Notes: generated by a model not told the origin, from the sequence alone. A stretch of DNA of 64,000 nt from Roridomyces roridus (GCA_029378245.1 JARKIF010000012.1:1860001-1924000); one strand, 5' to 3'; counted from the first letter of the stretch, positions 48,299 to 60,467 are shown. Numbers and translations: made by a program.

Positions 48299-50333
48299 AT
48301 GACCACCGTCGACAGCTCTCTCCATGCGAACAACATTTCAAAGCTCCCGTGGCACCTGCGCGTGAGGATATTTTCTGGCTATCATTTCCCGCAAGCTCAT
48401 ATCCTCACAATCCGTCGGATCGGCGGCAATGAATGGCTCCAAAGACGATATCCTCCACTTGCATAGAGTGGCAGACAGCCTGCGGCGCTCCGAGGCTCTT
48501 GGTCTTTTGCCCATAATCTATGCGAATCTGAATCCGACTCTACTCCCCTCTCCGGACCTTCTGGATGCAATCACCGACAATCCGGCGAGAGACATGTCTC
48601 GACCTCGCTGCATAGACAACGCCATGGTGGCCATATCTTGCCTGACTGCGCTGTTCAGGAAGCCGCCGCCCTCACGAGCCGCGTTGGTGGACATTTGGCC
48701 CCGGCTCCGCACGTGGACGGAATTTTTCTCCCTGTATGAATCTGTCCTCGCGTTCAGCCCAGCCGAGGAGCTCGGCCTCCATTCGTGGATATCTCTCGCA
48801 CTTGTGGGATATTGGGACCATCGTGACACACATCAGATGGTGTCCTCAACGCCGGGGGTCCGCCGCTCGCTCGCTGCAGCTTGGACGACATTGCTGCGGC
48901 AGTATGAGGACGATTTCGAGCATTTCGTGGATGCTATGAAGACCCCGATGCCCGTTCTGGCCATCATCAAGACTCAACCGCATCTCGACGAGCTCATTGA
49001 GGGATGCGGAGGCAGCACCGAGTCTCTTCTGAAGGCGCTGAAGAAACACATATCTTTGGCGACTGCTAGCTCGAACTCTCGTCTTGCTGCGATCGCCATC
49101 GGTCCCGTTCTCCTCATCCTGGAGAACATAGGGTATGTTTCCGTGGAGATTGCGCAACAGTTTCTAGAACAGGGGATTATCGCCTCTCCAGTGTCAGCCC
49201 TCGGCGTTGAGGGGATGCCACCAAACAATCCAGTCCGTCCGGTGGCTGCTGAGCTGGGAGTTGGCGTTCTCATCGACTATCTGGAGCTACGTACGGAATA
49301 CAGATGGACACTCCAAGCTCTCCGAGCTGGCCTCTTGGAGCGTGTCATCTTGTGGGGCATCAAGTTGGGCAACGTCTCCGAGTCGGAGGCGGGGAGGCTT
49401 CCTGAACTTCTTCTTGTTGTACTCCGGCGGATCCTGGTCTTTCCCTCTGCCATTGTCAAATTGAGAGACGCCTTGTCTCGAGTCGAGGCCGCGTCCAGCA
49501 GTCCGGCATTCGCTCAATCCGTACTGTATGCACCGTGGATGGCGTTGAAGAACACTGTCGATGAACGTGTCCGATTGCTGGAAATCTGGAAGACGGATGA
49601 AAGTACCTCAACCCTCGCGTGCGATAATCTTCAGGTGCGTGAGCACGAAATCGAGCTCTACGCACTAACGAGTATGCCCGCCAGTGCGAAAGGGTGGACA
49701 ACAAAGATTGTTTCCGCTGCTGTGCCGGCTGCGGCATCGCCGCGTATTGTTCGCGGACATGCCAACGCGCAGATTGGGGTGAGGGCCACCGGGACGAATG
49801 TTCTTCCCTTCTCTCTGCCCAAGGCCGTCAGTCCATAACCTCGACTGTGAAATCTGTGTATTGATTTCAATTCCGCAGCCTCCGTGTCCGCCGTCCTGCG
49901 ACGCCGCGATAAATCGTTCATGTGTGTCCTTCTACACATGACATACCTTCGCTTCCGTATCACTATTTCCTTGAAGCTCGTCGAGTTCCTGGTGGAAAAT
50001 CCAGACACGGCGTTTTTCGTGGGGTTTGACCTGGCGCCGCCCTTTAGCGAAAACCCGATCGCCATTTCCGTCGTACCACTCGAGAGAATGCCTGTAGAAA
50101 TGCAGGTGGCGCATTCAAGAAAGGTGACGCAATCTCGTGGCAGAGTCATGTTGCATGTTATGGCTCTGGTGCATACGCGTCATTTTGCGCCGTTCGTGCT
50201 GCGGACACCAAGCTCGAGGTTTTTTGACGGTTTGGTGGAACTGGATGCAGCGATGCGTCGCGGCACGCTTGGGCAGGACGAGTTGACAAGGATCGTCGTG
50301 GATTTAGTCGCGGCGACGAATGAAGAGTCGTAG
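48299..50333 (+). CDS. MYND zinc-finger protein, family member D (diverged)
   Basis: Same architecture as A and B but more distant. Exon 1 (MTTVDSSLHANNISKLPWHLR) is followed by an intron GTGAGG..ATCGGCGGCAATG-region, then a long helical region (EALGLLPIIYANLNPTLLPS, ELIEGCGGSTESLLKALKKH). An intron GTGCGT..CGCCAG (about 49635-49683) precedes the MYND finger CERVDNKDCFRCCAGCG..YCSRTCQRADW..GHRDEC (49684-49797). The C-terminal domain (MTYLRFRITISLKLVEFLVENPDTAFFVGFDL) ends VAATNEES at 50333. Apparently intact. Its 3' end lies 87 bp from the convergent oxidoreductase gene. The fragment at 60 kb is derived from this subtype. Confidence 0.82.
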
Positions 50334-50420
50334 CAAGCGCAGCTCTATTAGATCATACACACCTTGTAAGTATCATCCCTGACTGGTTCAGATTGAAGAT
50401 AAGTTCAAATAGGTCCTACT

Positions 50421-51656
50421 TCACGACGTTTCCTGCGGCAATGCAACCAACTTGACACCGCTCACCCCATTATCCTCCATCCTCTTCAACCCATCAATTA
50501 TACCCGCCAATCCGTTTGGCAATATTTCAGTACGATTTGGCTGATGAGACAGAAGTAAACCCAGGCAATTGAAACCAAACGAGACACGTACCACAATCAC
50601 GCCTTCCTCCAGCTGCCTTCCCAAGGATTTCCACATTCCCTCCCCAAACTCCCCGTCCCCGTGCGCTTCAAGGACGATATGGATGAGCTTCCTACCGCCA
50701 ACATCCTTATCCTCCCCGCCCTGGATGGCCACGGCCACGCCGCCCTGGGAGAGGAGGGAGAAACACGCCTCTTGGGTGTCCGGTTCGCTGATTGCATCGT
50801 AGGCAATGTTGATTGCTGCACCCCCAGCGAGGGCCCGCACGGTGTCGGGTACGGAGGAAGTGGGCGTGGCGGCGCGGTCGATGACGTGCGTTGCTCCGAG
50901 AGATTTGAGAAATTCGGTGTGCCTCGCCGAGGCGTAGGTGATTATTGGGGAGTATTTCATTTTGCGGAGGATTTGGATTGCTAGGAGATCAAAGGTAAGC
51001 GAGGCGCCTGAGCGGAGGCAGAACGTGCCTCTTACCAAACTGTCCGACGGAGGAACTGCCACCGAAAACGAAGGCGGCTTCTCCGGCGTGATTGACGCTG
51101 AAATCGCAACTGGGATTGAGACCGGCACCGAGTGGTGGAGCTGCCAAGAGACCGAGGGCTGCTGTACCGTACCCCACGGGCATCGACGCAGCATCAACAT
51201 AATTGAGGCTCGGCGGAATCTGTGTTGGGGATGAGGACTTGCACCGCTCGTGTGCGTATTCAATTACACACACCTTGACAACAAGGCGAGCTGGCATCAG
51301 AATATACTGCTGGAACGTGCCATTTCCTCTGGCCGGGTACGACATACCCGTGCTATCCTGCATTTAGTCGGCATCATAGAACAATCAGAGATTGCCACGC
51401 ACACTCTATCGCCCTTCTCGAATCCCTCGACACCCTCACCGACAACTTCCACGTCTCCGGAGAAATCCCATCCAAAGACTGCAGGGTACTTGTCGATGAG
51501 GAAGCCGACTTTCCGCATCTTCCAATCCACGGGGTTCAGCGCGGTTGCTTGGACTTTGATGAGCACCTCCCCGTGGCCAGGGCTTGGGATCGGCCAGTTG
51601 TCGACGACGAACTGGCCCTGTTTTTGAGGGAGGAGGAGGGCTTTTTGGTCGGGCAT
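50421..51656 (-). CDS. Zinc-independent MDR-type oxidoreductase (enoyl reductase / quinone reductase-like)
   Basis: Medium-chain dehydrogenase/reductase. N-terminal GroES-like part: MPDQKALLLPQKQGQFVVDN, GHGEVLIKVQATALNPVDWK, YPAVFGWDFSGDVEVVGEGV and GDRV. The Rossmann part has AAFVFGGSSSVGQF (nucleotide loop, followed by an intron), ITYASARHTEFLKSLGATHVIDR and INIAYDAISEPDTQEACFSLL. The Cys/His zinc ligands of alcohol dehydrogenases are absent (NPVDWK instead of CHTD), as in the zinc-free fungal trans-enoyl reductases and ToxD-like proteins. Introns near 50540-50600, 50990-51035, 51200-51260 and 51360-51405. NADPH is the likely cofactor; the substrate is unknown. Confidence 0.85.
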
Positions 51657-52271
51657 GGGAGGAGAATCGAGATGGTGTTAGATGTCGTCAATCGTTTATA
51701 AGTGGTTCTCTGTCACTTCGGTGGGAACGGGTTGGTAATGAACTGTCTCCGAACGTGTGAAGGATGGATAGGATAGGATCGGATTATATTACACCGTCCG
51801 CTCAATATATCCCAGTGTACAAAGCAGATTGGTGAGCCTAATGCAGAGCGTCATCACGCGTACGAGGGGTAGCGTGTACGCTCTATGTTGCTGTCATTTC
51901 TATATGAACGTGCCGAAGCTATGCCGAACAGTGCCGCGATCGAGCCGTTACCTCAAGCTTTAGATCAGATCATCCCTCGCGATCACGTTCGTTGATCATG
52001 ATATCACCTTCTCAGAGTTAGTCCGCGGAGTGTTCCTCCTGGCCATGGTTGGCTTGACTCTATTGAACAGCTCTCGACACGCCACCGTGTAGTACGCCAC
52101 GGTCCATGTTCCAAGCCGACGGCAAGCCTAAGTACGAGGTCCGAGATCTCAGGCCGAGAATTGAACTGGTCTCAGTTGGAACGCGATGATTGATGACTGT
52201 TTCCGTCTGGAACGCCGTACTATCTCAATCCCCATTGGTCCGAGCTACGGTAGTGGAATTAAATTCAAGAC
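51657..52271. other. Intergenic, oxidoreductase promoter and permease 3' side
   Basis: Contains a short inverted pair around GATCATGATATC (about 51994) that may be chance. No gene was seen. Confidence 0.5.
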
Positions 52272-55095
52272 TCAGCTACCACAAGTCACGTCATCCCCTT
52301 GCAAGGTTTTCAAGTTCTGCTTCTCCTTCCTTCCGCACGCGCTCAACAAAAGATAACACACTCCTCCAACAAATATGCCTACGGGCCACACAAGCGCACT
52401 TGACTCATCCGAATCCGATGAGCCGCTGTCCAACGGCGATGGGACTGGTACTCACAAAATATACTTTGCCCCAACAGGGATGTCGATCCCAGTATTGATC
52501 TTGGCAGCAAAACCAGGCAGATTGGGGACGAGCGCAAGTATGAATGCGAGTACTGCACGCCAATTGACGCCGTAGGTGAACCTGGAGTTTCATGGGGGCT
52601 TCAGTCAGTCATCCTCATTGTTATTGAGAGAGAGAGAGACCCACCAGTAGCGGGAGAAGGACTCGCAGTGGTATAGCGCTGGGAGGTGCAGGTGCTTGCG
52701 TTGAAGGATGTACTGCGGGTGCCCTTCAGTAGTGAACAGTGGGATAGCCTGGGTACATACATAGTCCGCAAGCATGATCCCGCATAGAGGGGCCAGAAAG
52801 ATTGTGTATCCGCCACTGGTAGATAGTAAGCAAGGTTGGCCGTGCTGCCAATTTGAAGCAAGTACACACAGGAATGATCTACCCGTTACTCGTTTAACCT
52901 GGTTACCTGAACTTGACAAGGTGAGAGGTCACTCACGTGAAAGAATTGGCACTATTTTGGATGATCCACTGTGCATATTCCAAGGATTCAACGGGATAGT
53001 TGTTGCAGACACGAATAACTCTCACCGGACAAGTAGCGAGAGCCACGAGAGCGCAGATATACTGCCACGCCTTACATCGACGTACCTGGGGAAGAGAATT
53101 GCGAGGTCATTCCCAACGGCGGTGGAACTGTACATCGTCAATGAATTCCGCATCGAGCAGAAAGACTATGTAACACGCACTTGGCAGCTACATTCGATCC
53201 AATCGCACTCAACGCCCAACAAAAGGCAGCGAAAAACTGCGCGGCGCGACTATCCCACAGCTCTCCGACTTGCAATGGATTCCACGTCGAGATGCCGTAG
53301 ATGACTTGCACGGCGGAGGTGACGACGACGCCGAGGATCCTGTCAAAGCTGGGTGGTGAGGAATGGCTGAAGAATTGGACGAGAGGGGAGAGCGGACGCA
53401 GCGAGGGTTAAGAAGATGGACATGGAGAGTATCGTCGCACAAACGACCACGCGGGGCGATTTAGCATATCGCGTGAAATCCTAGGCACATCACGATGACG
53501 CTAGCGCTGTGAGGATGGAAACAAAGGAGCACATACAGAGACGTTCAACGCCATTGTTGTTTCCCCCGCAATGGCAGAACTGACGCCCGAGAGGAATATC
53601 AGTGCGATCGGCGAACCGTGAGTGTTCGTTTTCTGGGAGAAGAGGGGGCCGAAACCATGTGCGCGCCCGACAGCCCATCCAACTGTCAGCACTCGATTAG
53701 TATGTCAGCCTGTCGTACACAGGAAGAGTGGAAACGCACACAAAGTGATACCAAATATCGGCTGAATCCGTCGCTTTAGATGAAGGGGCGGTAAATCCGG
53801 GTACTTACCATGATGATGAATTTGAACGTGAAGAAATGGCGGAGCTATAAGAATAGATGTCAGCGGAGGTTCGAACAGCAGCTGGATGATCATCATAAAC
53901 CCTCGCCTTGGTGATATGCACGTAGAGCAACGGTAATTGGATGATATAAAAGATGCTGGGCAATGGGTCAGTCATGAACGGTGTTAAATCATCCGCTGCG
54001 TACAAGAAACACAACAATTCGGATGATGTGACATGCGCCGACGCCGGGAGGTGATTCTTGAAGTGCTTGAACGATGGGAAGATCGCGCCGAGCATGGCCT
54101 GGAGGCACTGACCACCTAGTTTATCGTCAGATTCAATTCCATTCAATGCGTAGAACAATGATTTTCATACCTTGGTAGGTATTCAACCCAAACCAAGCCA
54201 CGCCGGAGACGGCACGAGCAAGCACAGGGATGGTGTTGCCGTAGACGCCAAAGGAAGCCCGCGCGAGGACAGGAAAGTTCTGTGCCGTCATTCAAGTTAT
54301 TCAATGGGAGGAGGCTTGACTCACGATTCCGTAGGTAGCCCCGATCCAACCCGTCGCAGCACATGCCAGGGCTGCCGCGTACATCACATTTGGAAAGATC
54401 GGGCATGAGCGGGGAGGGTGTACGCACAGATCAAGAAATTGCCGAGGAACACTGAATAGCAGGTCAATCTGCCGCCGAAGTATACAGCAACCACGTACCC
54501 GCACCGATGGCCGCTCCAGGCGATAGCCCCGCAACGACCGCGGTGGAAGCAATCTGGTACTGGCTACCCCGCACTCAGCGGTAAAATAAGACAGGATGTA
54601 ATAACCTCTGACCTTATGCCTTCATTGAAATAAATCATGAGTCAATTGAAGCAGAGAGAGAGTAAGTACATACGTACCGAAGGAGATGGCAACCCAATAC
54701 CCGGCAATGTGCGCCGAGTTCCATTTGCGCTCTTCAGAGTCGCTCGGGACGGGAAGAAGGTCGGGCTGGTCGATGACTGTCGAGCCGTCGATTTGAACAG
54801 CCTTGCAAGGAATGCGCACGCGGAGGGGGAGCATAGGACTGGAGTACTGGGATCCGGGGTAGGCTGCGATCGGTGTGGTTAATGTACGCGGGTATCCCGA
54901 AGCCAATGGCGGAATGGACTGACCCAGTTCTTGAGCTTCTGAGTCTATATGCGATCGCACGAGGGTGCCGTGGGTTCGTTTACATGGATTCGCTCGCTGG
55001 CATGCTTCTCCTCCCGGTCGGACTCGCGTAAAGATAGCGTTCGCCGAGTTTGAATTGGATGGTGCCAGAAATGCGGGAAAGAAGAGCGGGGCCAT
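52272..55095 (-). CDS. NCS1-family nucleobase/allantoin permease
   Basis: Proton-coupled uptake carrier for a purine, pyrimidine, allantoin or thiamine-like solute at the plasma membrane. NCS1 landmarks in order: DLLPVPSDSEERKWNSAHIAGYWVAISFG, ISALACAATGWIGATYGI, NFPVLARASFGVYGNTIPV, GVAWFGLNTYQGGQCLQAM, VGWAVGRAHGFGPLF, SAIAGETTMALNVSDFTRYAKSP, NSTAVGNDLAILFPRYVDVRRG, APLCGIMLADY and FTYGVNWRAVLAFILALVPNLPGF. The last exons give GIFVGGVCYLLLSAC. Keeping the frame there needs a GTGAGT..GGACAG intron of only 30 nt (about 52428-52457), or the gene carries an indel. More than ten small introns. The start (ATG at 55095) is a guess within an open N-terminal frame. Confidence 0.78.
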
Positions 55096-55234
55096 AGATA
55101 TGTGGGAACACGACACGGCGTTCGCAAGGGCATTGTGGGTGGAATACGTCGGCACTGCGGTCGTTATAATTCATGGGTGAGAATAGAAATTAGAGTCTTC
55201 ACCTATCCGGGAAGTAGTCGGAAATGTCGGTCTG

Positions 55235-55420
55235 GACGTCCAATTTCGCCACAGAGTGTAGTGTACGCGCGGACGGCGAGTTTGCGGAGGAAGATAGTAA
55301 GTCAACAGGGTGGCGGGCAGGGGAAGGCTTGCCTGCGAATACGGGACTGAGAGACAAGCCGCAAAATCTAGTTACCAGGACCGAGGCCTGTATCCTGAAC
55401 AAACTGTATGAAATGCAAAT
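55235..55420 (-). pseudogene. Fragment of an F-box-type gene related to the gene at 60.5-61.8 kb
   Basis: On the minus strand, CTTCCTCCGCAAACTCGCCGTCCGCGC-type sequence and the following GG(C/A)GAAATTGGACGTCC match CTCTCCGCAAACTCGCCATCCACGC and GGCGGAATTGGACGTCA in the 61.6-kb gene. TTCGCAGGCAA(G/C)CC and the CTTG/TTTGTTC block upstream also align. About 110-180 bp remain, with frame-breaking gaps. It sits alone in the divergent promoter region between the permease and the MFS gene, so it is a relic. Confidence 0.65.
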
Positions 55421-55994
55421 GAGATGATGGAAGTGAGACGCAAGATGCGTAATTGGCGATCACTAATGTGACACATCAGAAGGCCGATGATCGCCACTTG
55501 ACAGAAAATTTTCGGCCGAAGTGCGAAGTGAAAAAAAGTATGACATTGACTACGAAATACCGAGCACAGAAAAAGCCGACAAGCCCAAAGAATCCATCAG
55601 ACAGACGCTCGACTCGCTGGCTCCCCTCCAACCAGCCCTTTCGAGCACAGAAGGAGGAAAACCAAACGTCCTCGAGACCAGCGCGGAGGCTAGCCATGTT
55701 CTCGGTTAAACGAGTGAGCGCAGAAAGTCATCGAGTGGATTTGAAGGATGCGGCATTTGTAAAAATGCGAGACTCGGTCAGTTTCTATAAAAAGATCCTG
55801 ATGAGTATGTATCTGAAGAATCGTGGTTGTCGGGGAGTGGGCTTTATACTATTCGGGGGTGGTCCGTGCGCGGGTGGTGTTGCACGTGCAGATCGGATTG
55901 ATCGGTGGCTTTGGCGGAATTCCGTCGGAGTTCCGGCACTTGCTCTTTCTTTAAAAACTTCCATGGCATCGGCGTCATCCACGACTTACCCACC

Positions 55995-57939
55995 ATGACT
56001 GAAGACACACGAGATGAAACTAGGCCTACTCCGCCTTCGAGCATTCCGAAAGAACCACCTGAGCCCTATAGCGTGTACTCTCCCAAGGAAAAGTGGTTAA
56101 TCGTGGCACTGATATCTTATGGCGGGCTGTTCAGGTGCGTCGCTTTTGCACCTCTTTCGTTGCAGCTTGAGATACTCTCCCAGCCCGTTATCATCCAACA
56201 TCTACTTCCCCGCCATCCCCATTCTTTCCGAAGCCTTCCACAAGTCGACCGAGCTCATAAACCTGACGGTGCGTGTCGGGACTCCGGACAGTAGATTCGC
56301 ATTCCGAGCGGGAGTAGGTTACGATGTACATCGTCTTCCAAGCCCTTGGTACGCAGCCAGCAGCCCTCTCCTCCAACTCGCTCATCTCATCCCGCGATAG
56401 CTCCTATGTTCTGGGGCACTCTGGCCGACTCGTGGGGTCGTCGGCCCATGTTTATCTGCTGCCTCATCCTCCTCGCCTTATCCTGCGTAGGACTCGCGCT
56501 GGTCCCCCTAAACGCCTATTGGCTGCTTCTCGTGCTGCGGTGCTTCCAGGCCGCGGGGTCGGCGAGTACCATTGCGTTGGGTGCGGGTGTCATTGGTGAC
56601 ATCTCTGACCGTGCGGAGAGAGGTGGCTTTCTTGGGGTGTATAATATCGGGCCTATGGTGCGTCTTCTCTCCTTCTGTCCTTGAATTACTGGATATATAT
56701 CTATCCCAGGTAGGGCCTGCTATCGGCCCTGTCATCGGGGGCGCACTTGCCGAGCATTTGGGATGGAGGTGCGTCGAGCTCCTCGTCTTGACATCCATAT
56801 CGTCACACGCAAGCAGATCCATCTTCTGGTTTCTCTGTATCGCGTCGGCAAGTTGCGCAGTTATACTCATCCTGTCCGTCTCCGTTCCTTGCTCTACTTT
56901 ACTCCCATCTCACCTCGCCAACAGCCTCCTCCCCGAAACACTCCGTGCGCTCGTGGGCAACGGCTCCATCTCCCCACCCTCGCCTCTCTCACGGCCCCTT
57001 CTCCCGCTCATCGGGCGCTCACATGCCCGCACTCCATCTCCCCCGAACCGTCCACGCAAACCCTTCCAAAATCCACTCAGGCTATTACTCAACTTGGATA
57101 TCCTGCTGCTGCTGACGTTCAACGGGCTCGTGTGTGCGGTGTTTTACGGCGTGACGGCCAGTATTAGCACGATTTTGAGTGAACAGTACCCAGAGTTGAA
57201 TGAGACCCAGTTGGGGCTCTGTTTTTTGGGTCTGTTTCTCGTTTTTCGCTCGTTCCTTCTTTCAGCGGTGCTAATGAAGACCACTAACAGCTATCGGCGG
57301 AGGAATGCTTTTTGGATCAACGACGTCGGGGCGTATCTTGGATTGGGACTATCAGCGCGTGAAGAGACGGTTTTTGGTTTCGAGAGTTGGGGATGTGGAG
57401 AAGGCTCAGGATGATGGGTTTCCTATCGAGCAGGTGCGTTTCTACCCTCCCTCTCTTCTTCCCTCGATTGAATGAACCCAGGCCCGAATGCGCCTCATCC
57501 CAATCCTTCTCATCTTCTTCGTCGCTTCATGTGCGGCGTACGGTTGGTGTGTCCAGAAGCGAACCAACCTTTCTGGGCCATTGATCTTGTTGATTGGGGT
57601 TGGATTTTTTTCGATGATGGTGATGAACGCGACGCAGACGTTGATTTTGGATTTGGTGCCGGATCAGAGTTCGAGTGTTACTGCTTGTGTGGGTTTCTTT
57701 TCTTTTTCTCTTTCTCTTTCAGAAAGCTGACGACGATGTTTCAGAATAATCTCCTCCGAGGCGGACTCTCGGCGATCATGGTCGCTGTGATTGATCTCAT
57801 CCTACGTGCGCTCAAGCCCGGGTGGACATATGTGTTGTTGGCGGGGATGTGTGTTGTTACGTCGCCGATGGTCTTTGTGGTACTGAGGATTGGGCCGGTG
57901 TGGAGAGAAAAGAGGAGGAAATTGAATGGGAGGGCGTGA
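55995..57939 (+). CDS. MFS transporter, drug:H+ antiporter type (DHA1, 12 TM)
   Basis: Starts MTEDTRDETRPTPPSSIPKEP with a Kozak-like CACCATG. Membrane blocks and MFS signatures: EKWLIVALISYGGLF, SPLSSNIYFPAIPILSEAF, APMFWGTLADSWGRRP (motif A, loop 2-3), LRCFQAAGSASTIALGAGVIGD, VGPAIGPVIGGALAEHLGWR (motif C of antiporters), LVCAVFYGVTASISTILSEQYP and, after an intron GTCTGT..CTAACAG, AIGGGMLFGSTTSGRILDWDYQ. It then runs to the last helix WTYVLLAGMCVVTSPMVFVVL and stops at 57937-57939. Seven or so short introns. DHA1 members of this type (Qdr/Dtr-like) export drugs, polyamines or weak acids; the substrate here is not predictable. Confidence 0.88.
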
Positions 57940-58190
57940 TGGACTCTGCATTTTTGTATTTACTTGCCATGAAGTGTTCGTTTTGAACCGGCTTTCTGCC
58001 CCAACGCCACCCACTGCATTGTCCGAGGCTCTTGGAGCATTGGAGCTCACTCTGAGTCACTTTGCTGTTCAATTCAATGTCCGATTGATGTTCATCAACG
58101 GCGGGTCACGGCGCTACAATTGGAAATGAAATCACGTCAACAGATGACGCGTCACATGTCAATTGGCCTTGCTTCCTCCCGTCATCTCCC

Positions 58191-59398
58191 ATGGCCCCGC
58201 CGGCATCCTCTCCGTCGCCGACGACTTTGGTGACGATAGAACCAGATTCAAATGAAACCGACGACCCACCTCCACCCTACCCGTCGCGAGCCAGACGATC
58301 CCGGAGGCTGAATCCTAATCGGCGACAGCAGCAGCCTCATCCCGAAGTACAGGCCGAGTCACATTTGGAGCACAATCCCAACTCGTACTTGGATACGGCC
58401 GAGTCTGAGGCGACGGAGACTACGCCTTTCCTCCCTCTATCTGAGCAGCACCATGGGAGCGGGAGGAGAGCGGCCCCGGGCAGACCGCGCTCGGATTCAC
58501 ACCCGAGCATGATGAGTGCGGTGTCCGTGGCTCCGTCCTTGGCGCAGACGATTGCGTCGATGTTCCAGGGCTACGAAGACGACGAAGATGGGTTCCTCGC
58601 TGTCGAGGACCCCGAGGACGGGCTGGGCTTTTCATCCGGGGACCTCCCCGAGACACTCGGTGGCCACCCACGATTTTGGTCTCGGCCGGGGATGCAGAGA
58701 TACTTTCGCCCGATGACGCGTAAGGTTTACTGGAAGGCCGTGTTCCATTTGTATGTCGTCAACTTTCCGTATGCACTGGCGGCGTTCTTGTATGTTTTTG
58801 TACTCACTGTCGTGCATCCTCCCATCCTTCCCCTCTATATCCGTCGCTCATGATAGCAGACGGGGACGACTCTACTCATGGCTCTCCCGCTCGGGGCCTT
58901 GTTGTGCTTTTTCAACCTCCTCGGGGCACGGGTGTTTGCGAGAGGGGAGGTGCGTTTGTCCCTCGCTCGGTTTTTCGCATGGGCTGACGAATTATAAGCT
59001 CGCGCTTCAAACCAAATTCCACACCCCATTAGCGTACCCCATGCCCTACCCTCCACGGCCCTTGTTCACCCGGATGCGGCACGATTCGGGCGGCGTACCC
59101 GTGCCTGAGCCATCGTTTTACAAAAATACGTATGCGATGGTGCGTTTTCCCCGCCTCCCTCGAGGACATTGCACTTACAACCCAATAGTTCACAGACGTA
59201 ACATCCTACCAATCTCTCTTCTACTTCCTCGCCATCAAGCCGAGCATTACGCTCCTCCTCTCACTTGCGCTTATCGTTCTTGGGGTGCCTGCGCTCGTGC
59301 TCGTGCTGCCGGCGCCCATGGCGTTGAGGGCTATGAGGCGGATTGGGATTTGGCAGGCAAATGTTGCTGTGGATGGGTTGTATTTGAGCTCGAGGTGA
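58191..59398 (+). CDS. Small multi-pass membrane protein with long disordered N-tail
   Basis: The N-terminal 150 residues are Pro/Ser/Arg-rich and acidic (PPPPYPSRARRSRRL, YEDDEDGFLAVEDPEDG). Four hydrophobic segments follow across small exons: FHLYVVNFPYALAAFLYVFVL, TTLLMALPLGALLCFFNLLGA, then LFYFLAIKPSITLLLSLALIVLG and ALVLVLPAPMALRAM. The protein ends DGLYLSSR (stop 59396-59398). Introns near 58805-58855, 58950-59000 and 59140-59190 keep the frame. The layout resembles fungal proteins annotated as putative sensor-domain membrane proteins; I cannot confirm that from sequence alone. Function unknown. Confidence 0.7.
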
Positions 59399-59496
59399 AG
59401 GAGAATGGACTGCGTGTTGTAGTTTTCTGTGCTGTATGTATGTTTTGTGGACAATGCTACTCGTGGACTCGATTCGAGCCAGAGCTTGCGTTGGAT

Positions 59497-59662
59497 CTTT
59501 TCTGTCGGTCGTCTCAGATTCAGTATTCAGTGGCTGGCTACTGGCAACAGTCCTGTGTCGTCCTTGAGTTGCATTGCAGGACTCAGCAGAGGTTCAATTC
59601 CTCTTGATGGCTTTCGACGTGATGAAATAACTGCTCCATTTTCTTTCCCATCCCTTTGCGCG
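59497..59662 (+). ncRNA. tRNA-like, box-B containing unit, copy 1
   Basis: Contains a perfect pol III box B (GGTTCAATTCC, 59591-59601) inside a 5-bp T-arm (AGAGG..CCTCT) and a box-A-like TGGCTGGCTACTGG (59531-59544). A 7-bp hairpin AGTCCTG..CAGGACT lies between them, and a TTTT run ends the unit at about 59639-59642. It does not fold as a normal tRNA (box spacing too short or long, no clean anticodon arm), so it may be a tRNA relic, a SINE-like unit or a pol III RNA. Copy 2 follows at 59722. Confidence 0.4.
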
Positions 59663-59721
59663 CTTGGACACACAGGACGCTCCTGGACAATTGTCAGCGC
59701 GAGGCTAGAGCCAAATTTGGT

Positions 59722-59900
59722 TTTTCTGTCTTTCGCCAACCGTCGTCTCAGCTTCCGTATGCACAGTGGCTGGCTACTGGGACCGGTCTCGTGTCGTCTC
59801 GGCGTCCTGGAGTTCCATCCCGGACTCTGAGTAGAGGTTCGATTCCTCTGGACGGCTTCACAAACATTTCCAACACCTTTTTTTCCCATTCATTTTGCGC
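59722..59900 (+). ncRNA. tRNA-like, box-B containing unit, copy 2
   Basis: Same order of blocks as copy 1: TTTTCTGTC, CGTCGTCTCAG, CAGTGGCTGGCTACTGG (box-A-like 59767-59780), GTGTCGTC, GGACTC, then AGAGGTTCGATTCCTCT with box B GGTTCGATTCC (59836-59846), and a T7 run at about 59878-59884 followed by CCCATTCATTTTGCGCG. The last 7 bases of the arm (GGACGGC) could pair with GTCGTCT at either of two upstream places. Both copies conserve the arm and T-run while the middle differs, which suggests constraint on pol III features. Confidence 0.4.
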
Positions 59901-59969
59901 GGTCATGGTCACGGGACTCCCCTTTTAGTTCTGAAGCTACGACAGCCACACTGGGCGTCAATTAGCCAG

Positions 59970-60390
59970 ATCATAATTGGATAAAAAACGAACCGCTAAA
60001 TAAGAATAATTCAATAGCGCTACGCTTGTTCTCCTCATTGGTCGCTGCGACCAAATCCAACACCGCGAGCTCGACGTCCGCAGCAAGGACGGCGCAAAAT
60101 GACGCATAAGAACCAGGGCCATGACATGCAACATCACTCTGCCAGGAGAGTGCATCAACCTTCTTGAATATGCGGCCTGTATCTCTAGAGGCAATCTCTC
60201 GGGTGGTAACACGGAAGTGGCATCGCTGAACGGCGACGCCAGACTTACTCGAACCCCACGAAAAAGGGCGTGTTGGGATTTTCCGCCAGGAATCCGATGA
60301 TCTTGCAGTAGGAAATACCGACACGAAAGCGAAGGTATGTTGTTTGTACATACAAGTAGCCGCATGAACGATTTATCGCGTTTCAAAATC
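59970..60390 (-). pseudogene. Eroded 3' fragment of a MYND-family gene (D subtype)
   Basis: Minus-strand frames read KRDKSFMRLLV.., then GRVMLHVMALVLMRHFAPSLLRT, then LDLVAATNEEN. These match the tail of gene D (RRDKSFMCVLLH.., GRVMLHVMALVHTRHFAPFVLRT, VDLVAATNEES) but in different frames, with indels and no upstream finger. Only the last exon is left. It abuts the 3' end of the F-box-type gene. Confidence 0.8.
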
Positions 60391-60467
60391 CCGGTTTATC
60401 CCAAGGAAAGTGCGCAGTGCATCGAGTTCTGGGAATCCGCAAACAACACGCCCGTGCCCACCTGAAC

